From positions 1 to 30,590 of the forward strand of contig JABFST010000132.1 of assembly GCA_013140465.1 (NCBI GenBank): a DNA stretch of 30,590 nucleotides, written 5' to 3'. This DNA comes from Methylococcaceae bacterium (GTDB taxonomy: Bacteria; Pseudomonadota; Gammaproteobacteria; Methylococcales; Methylomonadaceae). This document shows, in pieces, positions 24,840-30,590 of the stretch. Each line of letters starts with the position of its first letter. Within the stretch, counting starts at the first letter, position 1. The notes beneath the pieces are model-generated. The model did no database searches. It saw nothing but the letters and a program-made list of their open reading frames with translations, and was not told the DNA's origin. The position numbers and the translations under genes are program-made.

Positions 24840-25780
24840 TGGCTGTTATTGTTGCCGAATATCTGGGTATTAGAACCGATCAAGGGTTTACTGTATCGGT
24901 TCCCGCCATTTCAAAAAACTCAAATAATCCAGATAAGCCCACTCTTTCTTGCCCCTTTAAAAACTCACATTGCGATAAAGCCAAACGAGGCGATAAGCCT
25001 GTTTGTTCCGTTAGGAATGTAAAGACACAAGAATTATGGATAGTGTGTTCGCATCGCTTGTGCGCCACCCATAAAGGCACGGCAAAAAGGCCGATTGCCC
25101 TTAATGAACATCAAAAAACGGTACTGCACAATGTAGCAAAAGAAATTTTTGACCCCGAAATTACCCGACAAGAGGTTTTGGTAAAAAGGGAAGTGGCCAT
25201 TCCTGTTAGCCCAGACAGTGACTACTCAGCGGACTATGTCATGTGGCGACGTAACCCTAAAATAAACGCTGGCTATAATGCTGACCGCCCAGTAGTGCTT
25301 GAAATGCAAGGCGGAGGAGAAACAACCAGCACAGGCGATTTAACCAAGCATATCACTCATTGGGAACAAGGGCTTGTAGCCCTAACTGAACCCGTCAACA
25401 AAACGGCTCCGTTGGTGACAAATGCTTGGAGACGGCAACAAGAGCAATTTTTGGTTAAAGGCAATGCCGCCATGCTAACAGGCGGACGAATCGTGTTTTG
25501 TGTAGGGCCAATGATTTATCAGTATTTGTTGCCTAGACTACAAGCCACAACCATTTTCCCGGATTTAAAAAATGCCAACTGGACACTGGCTTTGCTGACT
25601 TTTGTTGAAGATAAATCAGACAACGCTTTTATACCCGCTTGCGCACCGCAATCCATACCCTTAAAAATCGATTCTGAACAATCGCTATTTACAAATTACA
25701 GTTTTTTCATACAAGCCATCACTAATCAAGGCACTGCTTGCAATTCCCTATTTGCAGAACCTTTTGAAGATTTGCTTTGA
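24839..25780 (+). CDS. NotI-like type II restriction endonuclease
   Basis: A 313-residue protein that I identify as a NotI-family endonuclease. The cysteine cluster typical of the NotI iron site is present: Cys38 (SCPF), Cys45, Cys56 (PVCSVR) and Cys70 (LWIVCSHR). The PD-(D/E)XK core appears as Asp132 (SADYVMW) followed 23 residues later by Glu155-Met-Gln157 (VVLEMQGGG), the spacing and Glu-X-Gln form seen in NotI. It follows a controller gene and converges on a cytosine methyltransferase, as expected of a type II system. NotI cuts GCGGCCGC; the site of this enzyme cannot be inferred from sequence. Its 3' end overlaps the methyltransferase 3' end by 55 bp. Confidence 0.8.
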   Translation: MAVIVAEYLGIRTDQGFTVSVPAISKNSNNPDKPTLSCPFKNSHCDKAKRGDKPVCSVRNVKTQELWIVCSHRLCATHKGTAKRPIALNEHQKTVLHNVAKEIFDPEITRQEVLVKREVAIPVSPDSDYSADYVMWRRNPKINAGYNADRPVVLEMQGGGETTSTGDLTKHITHWEQGLVALTEPVNKTAPLVTNAWRRQQEQFLVKGNAAMLTGGRIVFCVGPMIYQYLLPRLQATTIFPDLKNANWTLALLTFVEDKSDNAFIPACAPQSIPLKIDSEQSLFTNYSFFIQAITNQGTACNSLFAEPFEDLL

Positions 25781-26682
25781 GCCGCTTGTTGCCATTCGGC
25801 ATCTACCAGTACAATCCGTTCCCCTAACCATCGTGCGACATGCACACAAACGGCATTACCTACTGCCCTGTATCTATTTCCGTCCAACCTTTCGGAAAAC
25901 CCTGAAGAGTCTCGCACTCGGAAGGCATCAAGCGTCTTACATACAGCATCTGCGCTGCCTCTGCTGTCGAGGGTGTAGCTTTCGCCGTCGTTTCGCCATC
26001 CTTTAGCTTGGGGGCCTGCGGAGGGCTTGCGTCCAATTCCAGCATGTTGGAACACATAGTGATCTGGGTTTGTAGAATGTTTTGTAGCGGCAGAGGCAAG
26101 GGTTTCTGGCGTATCTGGGCGCGATCCAAAAGGGATTGCAAATGGTTGGGGTTCAAAAAGTACTTGCGCGGAGCGGAGGTTTCCAAGACTGCCGACAAGG
26201 TAGACCCGACGACGACGTTGGGGTGTTCCAAAATATTTTGCATCAAATACTCGCCACGAAACACCATACCCGAGTTCATCCAATTTTTTGATGAGAATTC
26301 GGAAATCTTCCCCTTGGTGGCTGTTGAGCAAGCCGGGAACATTTTCAATAATGACCCATCTGGGTTTGTGGTGGGAGATAAGTTCACCATATCTGTAAAA
26401 CAGTCCACTTCTTTCACCTTCTAAGCCCTTTCTTTTGCCTTGATTAGCAAGCGACAAATCCTGACAGGGGAAACCGCCACACCATAATTGCGCCTCAACC
26501 GGAATATTTTGAGGGGATATTTGCTTAATATCGCCATATAAGCTGACATGAGGCCAATGCTTTTTTAGCACTTTTTGGCAAAACGGGTTTATTTCGCATT
26601 GAAAAACGACTTCCATACCTGCTTGCTCTAACCCTAAGTCGAAACCACCAATGCCAGCAAAAAAAGAAGCGACTTTAAGCAT
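25726..26682 (-). CDS. DNA cytosine-C5 methyltransferase of the R-M system
   Basis: A C5-cytosine methyltransferase of 318 residues from the ATG at 26682 (322 from 26694). Motifs in order: I (FFAGIGGFDLG) for S-adenosylmethionine, IV (GGFPCQDLS) with catalytic Cys73, VI (ENV, 113-115), VIII (QRRRRVYLVG) and X (RAVGNAVCVHVARWLG). The target recognition domain between VIII and X is short. I prefer 26682 because a promoter and GGGGG Shine-Dalgarno-like stretch fit it, and MLKVASFFAG is a usual N-terminus. It should protect the host from the NotI-like enzyme. It is tail to tail with the endonuclease gene, overlapping by 55 bp. Confidence 0.93.
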   Translation of the reverse strand: MLKVASFFAGIGGFDLGLEQAGMEVVFQCEINPFCQKVLKKHWPHVSLYGDIKQISPQNIPVEAQLWCGGFPCQDLSLANQGKRKGLEGERSGLFYRYGELISHHKPRWVIIENVPGLLNSHQGEDFRILIKKLDELGYGVSWRVFDAKYFGTPQRRRRVYLVGSLGNLRSAQVLFEPQPFAIPFGSRPDTPETLASAATKHSTNPDHYVFQHAGIGRKPSAGPQAKGWRNDGESYTLDSRGSADAVCKTLDAFRVRDSSGFSERLDGNRYRAVGNAVCVHVARWLGERIVLVDAEWQQAAQSKSSKGSANRELQAVP

Positions 26683-26698
26683 ATTATCCCCCATAAAT

Positions 26699-26712
26699 GG
26701 GTATTATATCCA
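26699..26712 (-). promoter_or_regulatory. C-box at the methyltransferase promoter
   Basis: GGGTATTATATCCA on the plus strand matches the two boxes ahead of the controller gene (shared core GGATATA-T-CC on the minus strand). It covers the -10 element, so bound controller protein should repress the methyltransferase. Confidence 0.65.
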
Positions 26713-26731
26713 TCAAAAGAATAATCATCAA
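26703..26731 (-). promoter_or_regulatory. Methyltransferase promoter
   Basis: On the minus strand TTGATG (26726-26731) is followed after exactly 17 bp by a perfect TATAAT (26703-26708). Transcription would begin near 26696, just ahead of the chosen ATG at 26682. Confidence 0.65.
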
Positions 26732-26791
26732 CCTAACAAGCCCTTACTTGGGTCTATAAAACAACCCTGCACACTTAGTGAAAACCTAACT

Positions 26792-27727
26792 TCACACCGA
26801 CCACTCCGCCACTTCCTGCAATGACACGGCGTTTTTAAGCCCATAACTGGCTTCGCGGCTGAGGATGCCAGCCGCCCATTGTTGGTGGGTGGCTACTTCG
26901 CACATGGCGTTGTGCATTTTAAACACGGCGGGGGCTTCTTGGGCGCATAGCCGCACTGCCATATCGTAGTCTTCTTTGTCTACGGCATAGCAGTGTTCTA
27001 TGGCGGGGACTTGGCTAGGGTGAATCGCGGTTTTGCCTATCAAGCCATGCGCCAAGTCCAGTTGGATTTCTTTTTGCAAGGTGGCGACATCATCCAAATA
27101 TTCAAACACAGGCGCGGACAAGGCAAAGCCGTAAGGCTTAAATATTGTCACCAATTGCGCAATCACATGGGCCAGCGGCGTGTCGTATAAAGTCAGTGCG
27201 CGTGGCCTGCGCAAGCCTAGCAGATTCATCAAGTCGTTGCCGCCTATCCTAAGCATCAGCACGCGTTCGGCGATGTCGGGCTGCAACAAGGCTTGGCGCA
27301 ATTCGATCATAGCGTGGCTATCAAATACTTCTGGGGTTTCGAGCGTGGGCATGGCTTTAAACGGCGTGCCTTTCAGTTGGTCAAAATAAGCATGGAACAC
27401 GCTTTGGTTAAACTTGGGCAGCACAAAGCCATCAATTTTGTCGATGTCTGGCAAATCTAATAACCTAGCCAAAATCTCGGGATTGCGGGCGCGGATAAAG
27501 CGGAACCGGCTGTGTGATTCCCGAAAGCCTTGCAAGCACAAGCCGATATGGCGTACACAGCTGTCTACATCGGCGGCCGAGACCGCATCTTCAGTGCAAA
27601 ATATCATCGCCCGCAACATGGCGTATTTATCGCCATTGGCAATGTCGATAATGTCGCGGCGATTGCCCGGCATGTATAAGGGTGCGCCCATTTGCCAAGG
27701 TGAGATCAGTTTTGTGTGCTTGTTCAT
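26792..27727 (-). CDS. HpcH/HpaI aldolase/citrate lyase family protein of Ter module
   Basis: A 311-residue TIM-barrel protein related to citrate lyase beta subunits and HpcH/HpaI aldolases. The ATG at 27725-27727 overlaps the upstream stop (ATGA); a longer frame to 28033 runs through that gene. Recognisable segments are GAPLYMPGNRRDI, LRAMIFCTEDAVS, RIGGNDLMNLLGLRR and GKTAIHPSQVPAIEHCY, containing the Arg, Glu and Asp positions of this family's metal and substrate site. In Ter-associated gene neighbourhoods this aldolase is encoded with a phosphoribosyltransferase, HAD and StiP-like protein and is proposed to build a nucleoside-like metabolite. It is the last gene of the operon. Confidence 0.85.
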   Translation of the reverse strand: MNKHTKLISPWQMGAPLYMPGNRRDIIDIANGDKYAMLRAMIFCTEDAVSAADVDSCVRHIGLCLQGFRESHSRFRFIRARNPEILARLLDLPDIDKIDGFVLPKFNQSVFHAYFDQLKGTPFKAMPTLETPEVFDSHAMIELRQALLQPDIAERVLMLRIGGNDLMNLLGLRRPRALTLYDTPLAHVIAQLVTIFKPYGFALSAPVFEYLDDVATLQKEIQLDLAHGLIGKTAIHPSQVPAIEHCYAVDKEDYDMAVRLCAQEAPAVFKMHNAMCEVATHQQWAAGILSREASYGLKNAVSLQEVAEWSV

Positions 27728-28812
27728 AATGCTCTCTCGTTGATTAATGCGACCGCTCGGTAGGGCAAATCGGGGATAACGGTAATGGGTATGGCTTTGG
27801 CGGCTGCCAGCCAGCGCAAATGTTGCGTGGCTTCGGCAGTGTCGTCTTGCAACAACAAGGCTCTGGCCTCGCGGCGCAGCAAGACCCGGGTGGCTTCGCC
27901 TATGCCGGGCTTGATGCTGTTGGCGTGACGGATATGGTAACGCGCACTTAGTTGTGCCAAGCAGTGTGCCGAAACCGCCTGTAACTGCGCCGGATCCGGC
28001 GGCGTGTGCGGCAGGTCTGCGCCACGTTGCCAAACGCCTTCGACTGCCGCCAGCACGGTGTTGACAAAATAAGCCGATAAATCATATCCGGCAAACTGCG
28101 CATAATACAAACAGCTGTGAAAATCGCCGGGCTGGGCCTGGTCGGGCCGATACACGGTGCGGCTGATTAAGCCAGACACCGTGGCGTTTAAAATGCACGA
28201 AGGTATCAGATAATCCTCGCAGGTAGCGGCAACGGCGGCATAACCGCACAAATCGGTCAGCACATACAACTCAGGTGCCAGCACGATGCCATCACTTTTT
28301 GCAAAAGTTTGTAAACTCGCGCACAGTTGCCGCGCGATCACGCCTTTACCTGTCCAGCCATCGACAAACACCACGCTTTCGGCGGGGTGATTCTGCACGA
28401 TATAGCGGAGTGCATTGGCATCTATACCCACGTCCCTGAGGATGGAAATCGAATAATGAGCCGCATCCCGCGCAAAATACCGCGCTAAGATATGTTTGAG
28501 CAATACGCCAATTGGCGTACCCGCACGCGCTAATGACACCAAGGTAATCCCCTGCGGGCGGGTGCGGCAAATAGCCCGCGCCAACACCAACAAATGCTGG
28601 GCGAGTTTATCTTGGTTGCTGTCCAAAGCACGCCGGAACAGTTCGATATAATCATCCGGCGGCAACGCTTCATGGGTCAGCAACTGCGAATAATGCTGTT
28701 GCCCCGATTGGATCAGGGTTTCTTTAAGGTGGACAGGGGTGTCGGGCAAATCGACGGGATTGAGCAAAAACGCGACATCTTCCGTGCCGTAACTGCCAGT
28801 AAAATGCGTCAT
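27724..28812 (-). CDS. StiP-like phosphoribosyltransferase-fold/PELOTA protein of Ter module
   Basis: A 362-residue protein of the StiP family found in Ter-linked operons. The N-terminal part has a phosphoribosyltransferase-like fold, with VSLARAGTPIGVLL at 92-105 and a PRPP-loop-like VVFVDGWTGKGVIARQL at 147-163. The C-terminal third (SIKPGIGEATRVLLRREARALLLQDD onward) is the position of the PELOTA-type RNA-binding domain of this family. Some databases call the family a cysteine protease; I see no evidence for that here. It overlaps both neighbours by 4 bp (ATGA), indicating tight coupling. Confidence 0.8.
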   Translation of the reverse strand: MTHFTGSYGTEDVAFLLNPVDLPDTPVHLKETLIQSGQQHYSQLLTHEALPPDDYIELFRRALDSNQDKLAQHLLVLARAICRTRPQGITLVSLARAGTPIGVLLKHILARYFARDAAHYSISILRDVGIDANALRYIVQNHPAESVVFVDGWTGKGVIARQLCASLQTFAKSDGIVLAPELYVLTDLCGYAAVAATCEDYLIPSCILNATVSGLISRTVYRPDQAQPGDFHSCLYYAQFAGYDLSAYFVNTVLAAVEGVWQRGADLPHTPPDPAQLQAVSAHCLAQLSARYHIRHANSIKPGIGEATRVLLRREARALLLQDDTAEATQHLRWLAAAKAIPITVIPDLPYRAVALINERAL

Positions 28813-29558
28813 GACTTAAACGCCAACGCCGTGGACAATTGGGTGTTTTTAGGGATGAGCGCATAATCGCACAAAGCCATAAACGGCGCGTCGGAATTGC
28901 TGTCGCCAGCACCAAAAGTGACTAAATTCGGGTGTTGGCGTTGGTATCGTTCTAGCAAATAGCTGACTGCGCTGGCTTTGTTGATAATTTTTGGCAATAC
29001 CGCCAAGTTGTTGCCGTTCAAATGCCAGTATAAGCGCCCGTCCACTATCGCAGGATGGTTTTTGATATGGCTGTCCAATAGTGCTTGTAAGGGTTGTTCC
29101 GTGCCGTCTTGATGTTTGATGACGCCATACCAGGTCGTGTCAAAATCGCTTACCAAGTGGGGCTTGTAACCCCGATCGCGTTGGCAATGAATCACCAAAT
29201 CCGTCCACAAATCCAGTAATAAGGCATGGTACTCAGGCAAAGCACGCATCATGCCCTCCATCCAATACGCATCTATATGGCGATGTTTGTCTAAAATAAC
29301 CGCACCGTGGTTAAGCACCACTTCTTCCTGAAAAGTCAGCATCACGCGTGCAAACGCATAAGCATCGCGCCCCGTGACCGGAACAATTTTAAAACCTTTC
29401 GCCAGCCATTCCCATAACCATTGTTGCTGGTGGGTCGCAAACGAATGCGGCGTGCCGTCAGGCAAATGGGTACGCGCGGCTAATTGGGGATGGTCGGGGC
29501 ATTTTCTAAGGGTTTGGAACAAGGTGTCATCAAGGTCTAAAAAAATGTAACTTTGCAT
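28809..29558 (-). CDS. HAD-family phosphatase of Ter module
   Basis: A 249-residue HAD-superfamily protein starting at the ATG 29556-29558 (MQSYIFLDLDDTLFQT). Motif I DLDDT supplies Asp8 and Asp10, motif II is PVTGRD, and motif IV is FGAGDSNSDAPFM near the C-terminus; the region between forms a cap domain as in sugar- or nucleotide-phosphate phosphatases of the Cof type. It overlaps the upstream phosphoribosyltransferase gene by 29 bp and the StiP-like gene by 4 bp. Probably removes a phosphate from an intermediate of the module; the substrate is unknown. Confidence 0.87.
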   Translation of the reverse strand: MQSYIFLDLDDTLFQTLRKCPDHPQLAARTHLPDGTPHSFATHQQQWLWEWLAKGFKIVPVTGRDAYAFARVMLTFQEEVVLNHGAVILDKHRHIDAYWMEGMMRALPEYHALLLDLWTDLVIHCQRDRGYKPHLVSDFDTTWYGVIKHQDGTEQPLQALLDSHIKNHPAIVDGRLYWHLNGNNLAVLPKIINKASAVSYLLERYQRQHPNLVTFGAGDSNSDAPFMALCDYALIPKNTQLSTALAFKS

Positions 29559-30590
29559 GGTGTGGAGTTTGCGGCAGAAGTTCAAAGCGGGCACTGATGG
29601 CGTTCCAAGCTTGTAGCCTATCCAGCAATGGCGCGTTCAACGGGGTTTCATGACAGAGTATGATAGCCTGATACTCACTAGGGTTGAGGTTGTAGACAAA
29701 ATTAACAATATCGTCTTCATAGTTGTCGGTAAATTGGCACACCGAGGCAATATCATTGCCCAGATGGATAGGCGAGCGCGTCGTGCTTTGTACCTTAACC
29801 GGATAGCCTTGGATTTCCAGGGCGCGGCCTAACAAATAGGCAGGGGCGTTACATTCTCCCGTCCCCAACACCAAGACTGGGCGGGTATCGGGTTGCGGGC
29901 TTAGATACGGCCTTAATTGCGCCAGCATATCAGCCTCCCAACGGATAGGCCGGGTCATCCCCAAACGTCCGGGCCAGGCCAGCAAATGTTTTTTGCACGC
30001 GCCGTTACCCGACACATTAACGCTGATGCTGTCTATAGCATGATTATGGTGGTCTTCAAAACGCAGCACGCCTTCCCGAAAACACACCCACTCCACCGCC
30101 ACGCCTGTTTGTGCCTCTAAGGCGGCACGGTCGTCGGCATGGGCAAAATTGACCAAACTGACGATAAACACTTTAGCAAGCTTAGGATTTACGGCTTGAT
30201 AGGCTTTAATCAAGCGCAAAAAGGTGTTGCCCGTGCTGATTTCGTCGTCGATCAGCACCAAGGTATCTGCCGTCAAAAACCGCTGCCTGTCCTCAGGCTG
30301 GCTAGGATAATACAGAAAAAAGTCAGTGGCGTGACTATGCGCCTCTTCAAACGCCAGCCGCTCTATGCCCGACAAAAAATACCGCGTCGTCTGCATAAAC
30401 AAGGCATTTTTTACGCCCTCAAAACAAGCCGCTTCAAACACCCCATAACCCAACCCGGTTGCGGTTTCCGCCATGACCAACCACAGCGAATGCTGCCCTA
30501 CGCCACTGCTAAGCACGCGCCGCGCCAAAGCCCGGTAGGACCACGCCATCATTTGGGGGCTGACCGGATAATGCTTGCCCAACACTTTAC
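29530..30590 (-). CDS. Phosphoribosyltransferase with TRSP-type C-terminus (partial)
   Basis: About 352 residues are visible; the gene is open at the right edge. An ATG-like start (GTG) at 30585 is not the true start, because the frame continues upstream (KVLGKHYPVSP is internal in relatives). The PRPP-binding motif VLIDDEISTGNTF is at visible residues 110-122. The C-terminal part, with VLVLGTGECNAPAYLLGRALE and STTRSPIHLGND, matches the TRSP domain fused to phosphoribosyltransferases in Ter neighbourhoods. It is the first visible gene of the four-gene operon and should attach a ribose phosphate in the proposed nucleoside-like product pathway. Confidence 0.85.
   Translation of the reverse strand, partial: KVLGKHYPVSPQMMAWSYRALARRVLSSGVGQHSLWLVMAETATGLGYGVFEAACFEGVKNALFMQTTRYFLSGIERLAFEEAHSHATDFFLYYPSQPEDRQRFLTADTLVLIDDEISTGNTFLRLIKAYQAVNPKLAKVFIVSLVNFAHADDRAALEAQTGVAVEWVCFREGVLRFEDHHNHAIDSISVNVSGNGACKKHLLAWPGRLGMTRPIRWEADMLAQLRPYLSPQPDTRPVLVLGTGECNAPAYLLGRALEIQGYPVKVQSTTRSPIHLGNDIASVCQFTDNYEDDIVNFVYNLNPSEYQAIILCHETPLNAPLLDRLQAWNAISARFELLPQTPHHAKLHFFRP

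Noticed and set aside
24839..25780. Assigning GCGGCCGC as the recognition site of the NotI-like enzyme
   Set aside because: Recognition sites differ even among close relatives; there is no direct evidence in the window.
27728..28033. Longer N-terminus for the HpcH-like aldolase
   Set aside because: The extension is an out-of-frame reading of the StiP-like gene; the ATG at 27727 sits in an ATGA overlap.

Overview
The window looks like a chromosomal segment of a gammaproteobacterium, probably a methanotroph-like member of the Methylococcales. This is an inference from the combination of a hopanoid-type sugar epimerase (HpnA), a complete Rnf complex operon, a PEP-CTERM-like exported protein and moderate GC content. 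No rRNA or tRNA gene was seen, so the assignment is tentative.

Layout. (1) 1-584, minus: 5' part of hpnA, running off the left edge. (2) 585-1512: a gene-free stretch holding two palindromes and two miniature transposon-like elements, one with 12-bp perfect terminal inverted repeats and 8-bp perfect target duplications. (3) 1513-7050, minus: rnfABCDGE plus rnfH, one tightly packed operon for a membrane ferredoxin:NAD+ oxidoreductase. (4) 7051-7613: gene-free, with three tandem 101-bp units, each a pair of opposed small hairpins (BIME-like); a single copy of the same hairpin sits in the rnfD-rnfG gap. (5) 7614-17680, plus: a type I-F CRISPR-Cas locus, cas1, cas2-3, csy1, csy2, csy3, csy4. It is atypical in three ways. 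A vapBC toxin-antitoxin pair lies in opposite orientation between cas1 and cas2-3. A HAD-family phosphatase-like gene lies between cas2-3 and csy1 and overlaps csy1. The cas2-3 gene is split by a 17-bp tandem duplication that shifts the frame inside the HD nuclease domain. (6) 17681-17906: leader, including a sequence resembling a degenerate CRISPR repeat. (7) 17907-22863: a CRISPR array of 83 repeats and 82 spacers. (8) 22864-24353: a terminator-like hairpin, a PEP-CTERM-like exported protein and a TerB-like protein. (9) 24591-26682: a restriction-modification system with a controller protein, a NotI-like endonuclease and a convergent cytosine-C5 methyltransferase; matching operator boxes lie at both promoters. 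(10) 26792-30590, minus: the four-gene biosynthetic module known from tellurite-resistance (Ter) gene neighbourhoods: phosphoribosyltransferase with TRSP-type tail (cut by the right edge), HAD phosphatase, StiP/PELOTA-type protein and HpcH/citrate lyase-like aldolase.

Working together: the right two thirds is a defence and stress island (CRISPR-Cas I-F, VapBC, R-M, Ter-associated module) next to housekeeping energy genes. The effector genes csy1-4 and cas1 are intact and the array is large, but the nuclease-helicase is frameshifted as read. Interference is therefore either lost, reversible by slippage at the 17-bp repeat, or the shift is a sequencing or assembly error.
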